Part shown: one piece after another, positions 1 through 13,700 of the stretch
Numbering within the stretch: position 1 is the stretch's first letter
Layout of the letters: each line of letters opens with the position of its first letter
Source of the DNA: Lanius collurio
Lineage: Eukaryota > Chordata > Aves > Passeriformes > Laniidae
NCBI GenBank assembly: GCA_020086605.1
Contig: JACBWW010000049.1
Location: forward strand, 5,248,316-5,312,315
DNA: 64,000 nt
Direction of reading: 5' to 3'
Translations under genes and position numbers: made by a program
Notes under the pieces: model-generated
The model's input: the letters and a program-made list of their open reading frames with translations, nothing else
Database searches by the model: none
Told to the model about the DNA's origin: nothing

Positions 1-924
1 ATTGGTATTGGCAGCTGTGATCCTGCGGGGCAATGATTTTGCCCTGTTTCCAATCTTGCTGCCTTTGAATTAACAGAGCTTTTTGTTCTTTCCACAATCT
101 CTTTTTCTTGTTTTTTTTTCCTTCCTTTTGCCTCACGCTACCCCAAACAATTCTCCCGCTAAATGGCAAAGGGAAATTAAAGAAGACAAGTTCAGACAAG
201 CAGATAACAAGAAATCATGGAACATTTCCACAATAGTCTCTTTGTTAAAGCACTTGGAAATTTGTCCTTCACTTCCCAGAACTTTGGGCAGAAGTGATGG
301 TGCTGGGGCAGGAACACTTTGTGGTGTGAAATGCTGAGATCAGTTCAGAGACAACAGAATAGTTGAGGGTGGCAAAAAAAAACCTGTCAGGGAAAGGATC
401 AGAGATGTACCTTGAGTCAGATTAATGAAGCCAGATGCCAAGAGTTAGTCTTACTTGTAGTGTTAGGATAATTAGCCAGCTCTTACATCTTTTGCAAAGT
501 CACTGCTGTCTATAATCTCAAATGAATTGGTTCCCTCATCCACAGTAAATTATTTGCAATAGAGATAATTTTTTCAATATTTTATCACAGCACCTGCTAC
601 ATCAGCTCCAGGCTCATTAACAGATCTTTTGGTGCTACTGTATTATGAATAAATATCTTTGAATATATGAATATTTCTAATGTTCGTATAAATGGATGAA
701 TACAGCTTTATCGCATCAGAGTTACACTGGCTTGAAGTGGAGCAATGCATGAGTGACTCAGTCAGAGACTTGGTGCTGGCTCGTCTTAACAGCCTTTACT
801 TGGTGCTAGCCCTGTGAGAGGCAACATCATCATTCCCATTTTTCTGTGTCTCTTGTTACATTTGAAAAATGAAGGGGTATCTCTGTTACAGTTTTCTGGA
901 ATGTAATGGGCTTCTGAACCCAAA
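1..924. other. Unique AT-rich sequence, nothing recognised
   Basis: I see no repeat family, RNA gene or supported exon here. A short open frame on the plus strand (83-337) runs through a T-rich tract and has no recognisable domain, so I treat it as chance. Confidence 0.6.
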
Positions 925-1320
925 TTCTCTCAGCTCCAAAACCCTAATGGCTGACCTGGGCTTTCTCCTGATGTTTTTTGCCAGAGGCTCCTGGTGAGGC
1001 TGTGCTCCCTGGCCTCAGTGTAGGGCACATTTTGTGCAGCTAATCCTGTTTGGACAGGTTCAAGAGCTACCATAGGAGATATCTCCTGTTTGAGATGCTC
1101 AAAGGCTTCTTGTTGCTCAAGGGCCCACTCAAAATAGCTCTTCTTTTGGGTCAGAAACTGACTATAACCTGGAATATGCATTCTCCAGAACCCCACAAGG
1201 CCTCGGAAAGCTTGTGTTTCCTTAGCTGATGGAGACATGGTTACTACCCCGTTTATCACATTCCTATGCACGTGATATCCGGAGGGAATTTATTAAGATA
1301 CTCTAATGAAACATAGTCCA
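925..1320 (-). pseudogene. Endogenous retrovirus pol fragment (ERV-L type), RT thumb/connection
   Basis: On the minus strand the 113-codon frame from 1271 to 930 encodes a piece of retroviral polymerase. It has the thumb/connection hallmark RGLVGFWRMHIPGYSQ near its start, then an EQQEAFEHLKQEI segment, and LWQK followed by PLGFWS at the end. The FWRMHIPGYS wording points to class III (ERV-L-like) pol; that assignment is from memory of the family. The YxDD palm is absent and no integrase or gag is seen beside it. Similarity seems to continue upstream of the first Met (GYHV before HRN), but the frame is broken by stops near 1285-1295. A full pol is many hundreds of codons, so this is an orphan relic, not a gene. 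No LTR is visible within several kilobases. Confidence 0.85.
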
Positions 1321-4300
1321 AAAGGTGCATTCTTGAACAAAGGGAGCTATTTTCTAACCAGGCCCAATTGCTGTGCTGAGCCTCTGGAGGCAGATTTTAG
1401 CAGTAATTCCCATTTTTCAGCCAAAAGGTCTTGTTTGTGTTTAATTATCCCTCAGCAGATTAAGGTTCTATGATTTTTGCAAAGGTGATTTGCCATTTGT
1501 TTTCATGGCAATGCCAATCTGCACATCTTTTATGTTTCTCCATGTTTGTATTTCCACAGATCTAATATAGGAGAAAATATTCATTATACTGGTTGAGTGA
1601 AATTGAAAGGAATTTGAAAGCATAGACCTTTTCCATAAAAAAATCATTCCTGAACTCTATTCATTTTGAGAGTAAACAATGCAGGATTTAAGTCATGGTC
1701 ATTACTGGCTGAGAGATTCTTGTGATTACTAATTTTAATGCATCCAGGAAAACTCCAGCTACTCAAAAATATATCAAAAAATGATTCAAAATGTAAATCT
1801 ACTGAAAAACAAAATTTTGTCTATCTGCAAAAGAACCATTTGATGGCATTCATTCTATTTAAATAGCAGCTATTAAGCTTTTAATGGTTTTATGCTTTAA
1901 AGAATGATGAAAATATTACTAAATAGTTCTTCTCGACCAGTTTTAAAATCAACTAATCATGTATGATTAAGATGATAACATTTATCACCATTGTAGCTGG
2001 TGACAGTAGCTCTTACTGTATTCTACATTTCCAATGTCTATCAAATCCTTAGAAAATATGAGATAAACAATGTATCATTACACGTATTAGAACTTCAGAA
2101 AGCTGCTCAACAATGCCATATGCCTCACGTCTCCAACGTGTCACTTATTCTCATGATTCACATTTGATATTTTCTGAAACCTGAGTTTTGAGAGTCTTGA
2201 ATTGTAAGACACTGTCTTTGCCAGAAATCAAACAAGTAGAAGGGTAGATAAAACCTTAGAAATGTGAACTTCACTATCTAAAAGCAAAAGTATGAAATCT
2301 TTTTATTAGGAATGAATAATAATAGAATATATGATTTTCATACAAATTGATGTTTTTGTGGCTTTAAGAAAGATATTTGTAGCCTTGATTTTTGCAATAA
2401 TGTGAAAAAAAACCAACAAAAATGCTACTTATTTATTCATGTCTAGTGTCCCATGTAGTTTTCAGTCTACCACAAGTTAGCCAATGTGTGTGTGAAGACA
2501 TATTGTCTTGTTAAGCATATCTCTTTCATCTATTGAATTTTGGACAGGTCTTGAGTAAATGCTGCATTGCAGCACATTACCAGGGCTCCAGATCTATAAT
2601 ATGAAAGGACTTCTTTTAGTATTTCAATCTGTGCTGCTAGTTTGGCAACTGGAAAAGATGTTAAAATACTTTAAAGACAGAGAACAGGGTTTGAGGGGAT
2701 TGATTTCTCTACTTATAAAAAAACCAGAAGCAGCTTCTAACAACTGCATCAAAGCTGCTAACAGCTATGGCTAATTTTCTGTCTCAAATCCATCAGGCTT
2801 TTCCTCCAGAGTTTAATTGCAGTTATCCACTTGCCTAGAGAAACCTCAGTTCATGTCTCATGACACTGAGCAGAGTCTTTGCATCTTTGTGATTGATGAG
2901 AAAGGTCTGAACAATGGACATTTATTATCATCTATTTTTACACAAAACACTGAAATGAATTCTTGCAGTGTGGGGTTGGGTTAGTACAAGCGTATTCCCC
3001 ATATTCTGTGGCAGAATAGATAATTCCATGTCAGTTTTAATCCAATTAGCTCTTTAGACAGTAAGCACGAGAACCACAGCAACAGACACCAGTGCAGGCA
3101 GCAAGAATGCTGTCCAGGGAGTATTGAACATGCTCATGAGGCCATTCTGTACATACCTGCACGTTGTCACAGCCAGCTTGACAAAGACATGCATTTGGGG
3201 GTTTTACTATGTGTAGGTCCTGTGCCATCCTTAGATCCTACCCAAGGATTCAGAGGAACGCAATCAAGTCAAAGGTTTTTCTCAGCTAAGACTGACCAAT
3301 CTTGGAGAGCCTTTTATTCAAGGATGAGCAAAATTGCCATCATCAACCAATAAATCAACAAGCAATCTTTGCAATTGGTGTGGCTGTGCTAATGAATGAG
3401 GATAAATAAGTTTCCATGGTCTAGATGCTGTTGCATCTCTGCCCTCCTCATTGCACACTGCGGAAGGTGGTGTGTGGACACTCAAGCCAGAGAACGTGTC
3501 ATAAGCAGGAGGGGAATAGACAGATATTCACAAAACTATGACCTTGCTAACGAGCTCTTTTGAGTTTCAGAGGCTTAGATTCAGGGTCATACTTTCCTAA
3601 CATGCTGCATTCAAATCTGAGTTGGCTTCTGCTCATTTAGAGGATGATGCTGGGTTTGGGGCTCTGCAGTGTACTCTGCTGCTTGAATTCATGGTTTCTA
3701 AGCCCACTCCATCAAGCTTTAAGTTTACTTCTTCTTCCTGTCTGAGAGGAGAATATCAAGATTCTCCATATTATGAACTGGAATCAAGGCTTAGTTTCCA
3801 GTTCCTGTTAGATATTGATACATAGCACTGCAGTTCTCTGGTAAAGAAAAAACAGTCAACAAGTAACCAATGCTCTTTTAAAATGACATTTTAGGCAAAA
3901 ACTAGTTTCCAAAGCACAGTGTTTTTAAAATAAAAATGCAGGATTTTGGAACAGAGCAGAAACTGGGAAACCTCTTCCTCAGGGCCTGTTCTAGTCTAAC
4001 AGTTCACTCCAGCTTATTTGGATACATTACCAACATGGGCACTTTCTAATGGTTTTACTACATTTAGTACTAAATTAAAAGTTTTCCAAAGTACCATAAA
4101 GGTGACTTTCAAAATACAAATATACTTTAGGAACTGCTCTGAATGGTGCTGGCATAGCTACTGTACTCAAAACTGATCAGCAAACGGCAACTAAGAGGTG
4201 GTTGTAAAAAGCAGAATAAGAACTCAGGCTGTTAAGTTGCATCCTCCTGCCATGACAAACTGTTCCTTGTCATTTAAAGCCAAATCAGACACATTACATG

Positions 4301-6528
4301 ATCTACAGTCAAAGAAACATAGAAACATAGACCAGTGGTATTGTTGGTATGTCCTTTGCAGTCTCTCTGAGATCTGACTTCACCAGGTCTTGTCTTCTGC
4401 ATGACTGGGATTCAAAACAAAACAGTGCAGAGCAGCTGGGCAAAGCACTGCTGGTGTCAATGAGCAATGAGTCACATGCCAAGGGACAGCATGCTTCCTT
4501 GGGAGAAAGAAGTGATGTTCAACAGGAATGTCAGATTAAAGTCAAGCATCCTGCCTTTCAGGGCTACCAGAGAAGCAAAATATTCACCTCTGTGCATCAC
4601 AATAGATATCAAAGTCAGAGTGTGAAAGGGAGGGGGGTGTTTCTGTTGATTTCATGTTTGATGGAGCTGATTTTGTTTTAGAAATGGGTAGGAAAAGCTT
4701 CTGGAAAAATCTGTCCTAATTTGGCCCCTTTCCTCTCCTATTCTTTCCCTTGCAGTTTTGTACAATAGGCCAGTTAGAATGGGAATAGAGGGAGGCTAAA
4801 TGATTGCAAAATTGGAGTTATTTTGGGGAGAGAGGAAATGAGTACGCAGGCCTGACTGCTTTTTTTTGAGGATAGACATTCTGGAGAATCCAAAAGGTGA
4901 CTGGAGAGGAGGACTGGAGCACAGGTGGGACTAGGACAGCTAGGACAGGAACTAACTGCTAAGAAAAAGAGGGGTGACAAAATCTAAAACCTTTGGCGTT
5001 ATTTAACATCTTTCTTTCTGTCTTGCACAGATGTGGCATACACATGAAGCCAGGTTTTCTCAAAGAATTGGACTTAGCTGATCTTGCTTTGCTTGTGTGT
5101 CTGTCCCTATTGACATTTTTTGAATTGGTTAATTTCCTCTTTAGTTGAGGGGGGCAAAAGACAAAGTTAACCATTATGATGGTATTGGAGAGGTGATGGT
5201 CAGGAGTGACAGCTTTTGTAGTATCATGGAGCCTCCAGACTGCTTTCAAACATTATTAGACCTCAGAGAAACTGCTCTGGATTCAGTTCATCGAGCAAAA
5301 CTTGAACCAACACTTGTAATCAGCCTTATCCAGCTTATTCAGTTCTGCTGCTCTTCTTAGTGTTTCCTAGTGGGACAGATCTCCCATTCATTTGTGTTAT
5401 CAGGATTTGTTTTTCCTCCTGTTACCTTCCCGTTCTTTCCCTCCATAGAGGAGGTCTCTTTTGTTTGCCAAGTGATTCTAATTAATCATTTTCTGCTGCC
5501 TTTGAATTGCGCAGCTCTGATTAATTTGGGGCACTGGCTATAGGGTTGAGCTGAAGTGATAGTGAGCTGTGAACACAGGTTCTATTGTCTGCAGCAGCAC
5601 AAAATGCTTGTTCAGAGTGGTTTGAAAATTTAAGTATTTCTTCCTCCTGTAATATGCTATGCTTGTTTAAAGCTTTCAAAACAATGTTCCTGTTATGTGC
5701 AATAAGAGGTTACCAAAAGTTAAGAAGATGATTACTCAGGCATTGGAGCATTATAAATCAGAGGCTAGTCTACCATTATTTAAATCCTATTGAAGATTGG
5801 CATAATTATTATTGTTATTAATATTTATAAGATAAATTTAAGAATTTTATTGTATTCAGGGACTGAATATGATTTCATAGCCATAATGCTGGGTCCTCTG
5901 GCTCCCTTGAAATTTTCTGTTGTTCCAGTCCAGCAAAATTTTTTACCTGTTTAGTTAGATCTGCCAGGATAACATAATAACCTATGAACTCATGTAAGTA
6001 ATCTAACTCATCTACTATTAAAAGTGAACTTTTAATATGGGGTGTGAGTCCTAGTAGGATTAAGAGCTATCAGCATATTTTTTATACCTTGATTCAAGTC
6101 TGCTTATCTAATTCTGTCTTTGTACCAAAGTGTGCATCATATATATGTAACTATCTAAATATATATGTAGAGAAATAAGTACAAAATAATTACAGGTAAA
6201 AGACTGTTTCTCAAAAGGGACATGAGCTTGAATATTCTCTGTACAGCTGTGTGGCTGCTAGTGAGAAACTGGTAATGGATAAATCCTCTCCCCACATTCC
6301 ACTGCTCCCAGCTGTATCAGTGAGGATAAAAGGGAAGGTTTTCCCGGGAAAACAACCATCTTTTCAAGCTCTGACTTCTCTAGGGTAGGAACCTCTTAAA
6401 TTTTTGAATGCAGAAATGTCTGTGTATGTGAAGTTTATTGTGGTGCATAACTGAAACTTACAGGGATTAGCAGAGTACAAATACTAATGAATAATGAACA
6501 ATGAAAAGCAAACAAGATAGCTTCAGAG
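1321..6528. other. Unique sequence, no gene recognised
   Basis: Open frames here (for example 4349-4681 plus and 4959-5249 minus) have no recognisable domain, no homologue I can name and no flanking splice pattern that convinces me. The block 5440-5870 is AT-rich with several TAATTA/ATTAAT-type cores and may be conserved noncoding DNA; see the findings. No repeat family was recognised. Confidence 0.5.
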
Positions 6529-6880
6529 ATCATAAAATCATAGAACATGCTGAATTAGAAGGGACCCATCAGGGTCATCAAGTTCAACTCCTGACCCTGC
6601 ATGAGACACCCCAGGAATCCCATCACGTGCCAGAGTGCTGTCCAAATGCTCAGTGAACTCTGTCAGGCTCAATGCTGTGAACACCTCTCTGGAGACCCTG
6701 TTCCAGTGCCCAGCCACCCTCTGGGCAAAGAACCTTTTCCAAACCAAACCTCCCCTGACTCAGTTTCATGCTGTTTCCTCCTGTCACTGGTTATGAGAGA
6801 AGAGACCAGAAACTGCCCCTTCGCTTCCCCTCATGAGGATATTGAAGACCACAATGACCCATCTCTGTGAGTTCCCCTGA
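6529..6880 (-). mobile_element. CR1 LINE, 3' end fragment
   Basis: Read on the plus strand the element opens with the reverse complement of the CR1 tail (CATAAAATCATAGAACAT), followed by AGAAGGGACCC and then the typical antisense 3' region (TGTTCCAGTGCCCAGCCACC, CTCTGGGCAAAGAACC, CCTCCCCTGACTCAG). CR1 retrotransposes by target-primed reverse transcription and is usually 5'-truncated, and this copy keeps only about 350 bp of the 3' region. Two overlapping open frames (6538-6747 minus, 6601-6870 plus) are by-products: the minus one corresponds to the decayed C-terminal end of ORF2. The divergence looks high enough for an old insertion. Confidence 0.9.
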
Positions 6881-7667
6881 CAGAGCTTTGCATACCTATG
6901 GCAGTGTGTAAAATCTCCTTTACTCTTCTGAACCCATGCAGAATTTAGCTGTAGTTGCTGACATGAACTTAAACTTTATATGTTTTGAATGAAAACATAA
7001 TCAATTTATTTTTCTCTTGTCTAGATGTTGTTCACTTAGGTGAGCAGCTGAGGGAAAGGTAAAGGTGTCAGGCTGACTCAGGAACTAAGGGAATTATGAT
7101 GTGTCAAAAACTTCTGGGATTTACTATCTTGTCAATTAATGATGCTTTCCTGACAGAGGGTCAGCAGGCTGGGATTTTGTTTGGAGGCCTTGCTACAGAA
7201 CTGATGGAAAGTAAAAAGCATCTCTGTCTCTGAAGTCTCACTTTCTTATACCTTTTTTGAAATTATAATACAGTCTGCAAAAGAAGAGCCTAAAAAATCC
7301 AGACAGGTAGATAGCAAGGGATGAGAAATACAAATCCTTGTTTCTTTCTTTAAAGCCATTAAAAATAAAATCACAAAATTAGAGATATTTTCTGAATATC
7401 CAAAATATCCCTTATTTACTATAAATAATCTGCTGAACATTTTCAGTGTAAGCAGACTTGAAAATACCTGGAGTGAATTTGTTGGCTTCAAGTTTATTAC
7501 AGGGTTTTCCTGCTGGATCAAGAATAAAGTACAAAGAAAATTACAGAGCTGCTATGGCACCATGTTAATATAATTATTAATTCAATAAATATATAAACAT
7601 TTTTTGTACTTGACCATAAGGAAAGATTAACAACAAAAAGCAATGGTGTACAGGGAATATGAGGATA
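6881..7667. other. Unique sequence, nothing recognised
   Basis: No repeat or gene could be supported. The 91-codon minus frame at 7246-7521 shows no known domain. Confidence 0.5.
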
Positions 7668-7745
7668 TGTAGTTTGGAAGAAACCTCTGGAGGATATCTA
7701 ATCCAACCTTTAGCTCAAAACAAGACAAATTTTGATCACATTAGA
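7668..7745 (-). mobile_element. Degraded CR1 LINE 3' end
   Basis: The plus strand shows GTTTGGAAGAAACCTCTGGA followed by TCTAATCCAACC and AGCTCAAAACAAG. This matches the antisense layout of a CR1 3' UTR (tail, then the GGAAG-GACCTCTGGA block, then TCCAACC). The terminal ATAGAAT motif is not intact and similarity fades after about 80 bp, so this is an ancient relic and its right edge is uncertain. Confidence 0.6.
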
Positions 7746-10700
7746 ACTGAAACATAAGTGGAACATTTTCCACGTTGGAAAGCATGTCTGTAGAGATGGT
7801 ACAGGAAAATATGGGGTCGAGATCACATTTCCAGTGCTCTGTGTGGCACTCAAGTCCCTTTGTGTGTGTGGTCTTGAAGCCATCCTGTGTGACTGGCCCC
7901 CATGCTTTTAGGAAAATTGAACCCTTGCCAGATGTAAAAACTAGAATTGATTAGGTATTATCCAATGAAACATTTTTGGTCTTTAAATTCCTTTTTAGGC
8001 TGTTTCAGGACTAGGATAGAATTTTTAGTGGATGTCTGATTGAATCATCTAGTCCACTTCAGTAACACTAGGAGAGAAGATGGACAAAGAACAATTGTCA
8101 CTCCCTGTGTCACTTAAGTAATAGAAATAAGTGGAAACAGCAAATGTTCAATGAACAAAATCTGTTGAGTAATGATATTCTGACCTCTTGTAACTCAAAT
8201 GAAATTTTGTCATTGAATTCTCTAGGACTTTGCTTCTCCCTTCATTTCCTTTGAATAAATACTCACTTCGTCCTTAATAAATCCTTAAATTAAATAGTGA
8301 ATTTGGCAAGAATGTATAAGGTGCAAAATATAGACTCATCTGTTCTCTATTGATGTTACTTGCTTGCCCAAGCAACAGAGCTATTTTAAAACTACATTTT
8401 TCCATCTGTGAAGAGATTATTAGGGATCTCTAAAAATACACAAGGACTGTCATATTTTCTGGTTCAGTGATGTTCAGTCCTTGTTCCACTGAATGTTTGG
8501 CCAGCATTCATCTAAAGATAATTTTATTGGTGTCTTATGTTTAATGTGCATGTAAGATGACAATTTCCAGGCTATATAAAAGATCCAAGTATCCCAGTCT
8601 TGCTGAAATATGTATGAAACATTCCTCCAAACTAATTTGGCTGATTTCTATGGGTGAATTTATGTTTTTACAAAGTATCTTTAATTATGACTAGGGTGGA
8701 ATGAAATTATATGGCTTGCAATGTCAGTCTCTATTATCCTAGATAGGACACTGGGAGCTATTCAGGCTCTTCCTGAGTATTCAAGCCCCCTCTCTGCCCA
8801 ATGCCCTTTGCAAAGTTGGTGGCATGTTTTTGCAGGGTGTTCCTGGGATTCTTTTTTTTTTTTTTTCCAGACAGAGAGATACAGACCTCTCAAGCCAAAG
8901 AGCTCTGATTTACTCTTTGGGAATGTGTCCCTCTCCTCTCTCGCTGGACTATGGCAGTAATTTAGAATGACCACACTCCTAATTCAGGAATGTCCCTTCA
9001 CTGTCCAAAGGAAAGGAAAGGAAAGTAAGCCTTTGAGACTGCAGAGTGAATGGCTCCAGAAGATGATGTTGAATTTTTTTTCCTTTACAGAGGTGAAAAA
9101 ATAGTAAAGCCAGTTCTGATGAAGAGGAATTGTAAAATCTCTGCAACTAATGAAAAAACAGCTTTACTTTTGGAGGGTCAAGCAATTGAAGTGTTGTTGT
9201 GGAAGAGTCATTATGCTGCTTTCTATAGCACTGTGAGAATAAAAGACTTTGATAGGGAAAGCAGTGTGTAGACTTTTGATAAACATTGTCAAACAGCTCA
9301 AATCCAAACAGTGCAATCTACTAAAAGTAAAGAAATATACTGGTTTCAAAAAAAACCAATCCCAAACATGAAATTCCTCCACGAAGAGTTTTTAAAATAT
9401 TGCCCTAAGCTCTATTAAAATAAAATATAGAACTGAAGTTTTGCAAAAATAAAACATCAGGAAGATCAGCTCATATGGAATAAATTATTTAATTACTGCA
9501 GATGAGGGCTTGGGATTGCTGCTCCTTGGTTTGACATCTCAGCATAAACTTCTTTCCATGAAGAAAAGAAAACCAATCAAACAAAAATGAGACCTAGGGA
9601 CTTTTAAATAGCAGCTACTCCTTGTCAGAACGTGAGAAGGGGCAGCCAGAAGGAAAGGGAGAAGGGTAGAAGCAGTAGATATGTTCTTGACCAGTTTGGT
9701 TTGCAATAAGCAGCTGTGAGTAATTTGTACAGAATTTAAGGGGTGGAATCCAGGTTCAGCAAATGAGCTCAGATGAAGACCAGATGAGACATATGGGCCA
9801 GTAAGAAAGAAGAGGGGTATATGATCTCAATTAAGATTTGATCTTTCTATAGTAAGATCTGAGACTTTATACCATTTTTGGATTGATTCCAATTTGTTCC
9901 ATGGAGAAGTGAAATTATTTTAGAAATGGGGTTTCCTTGCTGCATATTTAGATGTTCAGAGTGATGTTCTTGTTCCCTGAGGTCTCTGAGGTTTCTTTAG
10001 TCTGTCTTGCTTCTGACATATAAATGCTCCAAAGCAGATGATCCAGAGCTCAGCTCTGCCATTTACAATCAGTCCTCAGGGAGAATCCCTTTGGCTCACA
10101 CCCTTTAGCAACCACTGAAGCACTGGCAACCCAACCAGTGCTTTATAGAGTAGATCCTCAATTTTCAATGCAAAAGGGGACATTTGATTTTTTTCCTTCT
10201 TGTCTGCTGCATCACTTCCCTGCAATTGATGTCTGCCTTTAACTCTGTCTGAAATAAAAATAACTAAATAGCTGCCAGTGTAAGGTAGAAAATACCTACA
10301 TTTATTGAAAGGCAATATGGTAAATTGCAAATGACCACACCATATGGCACTTTGACATAAGAGTGAGCTCAATTTCCCTTTCAGTGCAGCTGATTTGTAC
10401 CATTGCTGAAAGGGGCAGTTTTCCCTTTCCCCTGGGTCTCAGCCAAGCACTTAGTCACCCACTTTCCTAAAGTCAGGACATGTTTGGTTAGTCAGACTGG
10501 AGTGTTGGAAATGTGGCTGAAAGAAAACCCACTTTTGTGGATTTATGAGTGGTATTTTTAATCAGATGGCCTTGTGGGAAGCTCTGGGAACATGCAGCTG
10601 AGACTGGGAGGAGAGGCAGATCCACCCCTTTTTCCAGGAACCCATACACTGGGTTAAACTAGTCATGAAACTGCATCCCCAAAATGAAAAGATTAGCTAG

Positions 10701-13700
10701 CCAGTTAACAAGAACTTTATATTTAAAGAAGTCAGGTTCTTCAACTCTTATGAACTCCCATGGATTTTGATGAGAATTTAATCAAACTATGCATCTTGAA
10801 TCTCTTGCTCCAAGTTATTATATAATTTTTCTTTCCTATACAACCTGGTCTGATAAATACATTTCATTAAGGAAAATTTGCTTTAATATATCAGTAAGGC
10901 AGATTTTAAAAATGCAGTGATTAAGTTATTTGCAGCTCATAAAAATAAACCCGAACCAGAGGCAAGGACTTTTCTAACCTCTGGCACATGATGCACACAT
11001 TTAAATTTTGTGTAACAATACTTTTTCTCCTTGTGGATCTTCAAGCAGCTACTAAAAAATATCCTGTGGTTAAAGATAACCTTAAACTTGTAAGACTTTG
11101 TCCTTTGCAATACCTGCAATGTAACGGAGGAGTCCAATAGAAAAAGCCAGTATTTCTGTATTAGAAAAATACAGCATTTTTGTATTTATCTTTTCTTCAG
11201 ACTGGCACTTTCCAGCATCTCTAGCACAGAAATAGCACACAATCTGATGGTATTATACAAACACCTTCATTCTTGAATGCTGGAATACCATTCAGAAGTA
11301 AAGACATAAAATAATGTATTCTCTTTTGCCTCACATACTGAAGAGCCACTGAAAAGGAAAGCTGATAACATGGAAGTACAATTGCAAGAAGCCTGTTTTG
11401 GCTTAATTATTAAAATTCAAGACACATTTGTGATGTAGTTTGAAAATAATTCAAGTTGAACAAATACTCCAAGTAGTGCAAGGATGTGTGAATACGATGT
11501 GAGTGGAGAGCTGTTCTCAGTTCTATTCCTCCGTGGCTGGTCTTAGATCTGCTGAGTCTAGAGCATGTTCTTACACCTTGGTATGGGAGTTAGCTAGGAA
11601 ATCCATACATAATTGTAGGCTATTGGCAAGGGACAAATCATTGTATAAGGAAAGATTTTTTTTGACCAGGAAAATGCAAAGTATGTACAGTGTCAAGTCT
11701 TTAATTTAGAGATTCATTGAATCGTTTGTTCTTTAGCGGTTGGGTAGCAAGAAAAGAAATTAGTTATCTTTAGGATTCCTGTTGCTCTTGAGACAAGTAA
11801 AAGTTATTAAGGTGGTAAGGTCATGCAAAGATATAATACTGCTATTTGATATATTGAATTAGAGGGTTCTTAATTACAACAAGTAAGGTTTTAAGTTCAC
11901 TGCTTAAACCTTAAGATGGCCTGATGTAGAACCATGTATGTAAATCCCATATCAAACAGAGTCTATAGAAGTTTCTTTGAATGTTTGGGGAAATCCTAAA
12001 CACACTTTAAAAGATTAATCAGCAGAGCTTGACCTATTTAGTTTTGTGAAAGGGAAATTAAGTACATTTTGGCATGAGAAGAAAACATTTAACAATAGCA
12101 ATAGAGTAGAAATATTTAGGTTAGATGTTGATTCTGGTAGAAAATAATAAAGATGAACTTATCACAGATATATTTACACCAAAAAGTAACTGAGATCACA
12201 TGCACTGAAATATCTTCCCAAGTAAGACAGACAAGGTCTGAATACTGTTTTATTCCAACATGAAGCTAGTTAAACTTATGGGGAAAAATTATAGGAGAGA
12301 GATGAACCCAGAATGAAAACTCTGAGAGGAAATTATGAATTTTTAATGTGTTGATATTCCCCAAAACGCAGGCAGGAGGACATGAAAGGACGTGTAACTG
12401 TGATTTACATGGTAAATCTAAATTACTGCTGTTTGTCTTCCAAGGCCAAGAATATCTTTTCTGTCTTCTGAATAACTTGACTGCAATTATTTTTTCCAGT
12501 CCTCCTTTAGAAGGAAGATGAGTGGCAAAGCTGGAGACAAGACACTGAATGAAGAGTCCTACTGCTTTTGGTGCAAATGAGAATTGTCCCATGATCACGA
12601 TCAGTGAGATTTGCTCACAGTAACCTTATTACTCAGTGGATTTTCCCGCCAACAGACTGTCTTGTAGGTTTTCTGCATTTATTTCTATGGGGGTCTTGAT
12701 TCACCCTACAAATCACCTGCTGATGCAGGAGTGTAAAACATTGAAGATAACAGCATAAGAGATATACCACAAATCTCTCAATAACTTGCCTCCTATATCA
12801 CCAATGGGTGCTTAGTGAACAAGGCATGAAATGTTTCCCTAGCTATGTTTAGGAGTTTTCTGAGGAAGGATTTTTATTTCACAATAACTCTAAATTGTTA
12901 TGTCCTCTATTGTCTATGAATCAGAAACACCACAGATTTCTTGGGCTTTTTTCCATTTTGGAAAACAGTGTTTTGTATCATTTAATTCTTTGAGGTCTGA
13001 TGGCTTTGAAGGCAGAAGGGGTGAGAAGGACTTGGAATAGATGTTTGAAAGTCTCATCAGACTAAAGACTGCTATCGTGAAGGATTAGCACTGATGATCT
13101 ATGAGTCATACTCATCTTTTGTTCTTGCCTCATTTAAATCAGTGAGTCTTCAGGCCACCCACAGCTCTTTGTTTAATAAGGGTTAGCAGAAGTAGTCAAT
13201 AATTAACTTAAAGATCAGTTAAAGAAAAATAGGGACAGAGATTACACCCATAAACATGTGGCTCAGGTGCAAAACACTGCAATTTTGTTCTATCTGGCAA
13301 AAAAACAAGCTGTGTACAAGATATTTGATTATAAACCCATCAGCTCAGTACCTGATGCTGTACATAATAGGAAGTGATGAAGTGTGACGGCAGCATATCT
13401 GGTACATTATCATAGTAATTTCTAGACATGCTGGCTGGAGAAATGTATTGAGTTATAAGGCTGCCATATCAGAGTGAAGAAAAGAGCTGTGACAGAGTTT
13501 AAGGGTGATTAGGGCTTTTGGAAATCACTGCCTTTGCAAAGCTGCACAACGTGCTCTTCAACAGCATGGATCTACACCAGTATAAGCAAACTAGCACCTG
13601 TCATAACTATTAATTTTCCTTCTTTCTTCCTTGCTGAACAGAAATAAATGTGATTGAATATGTACTTAAAGGTTAGTCTTTGCCCAAGATGTACTGCAGT

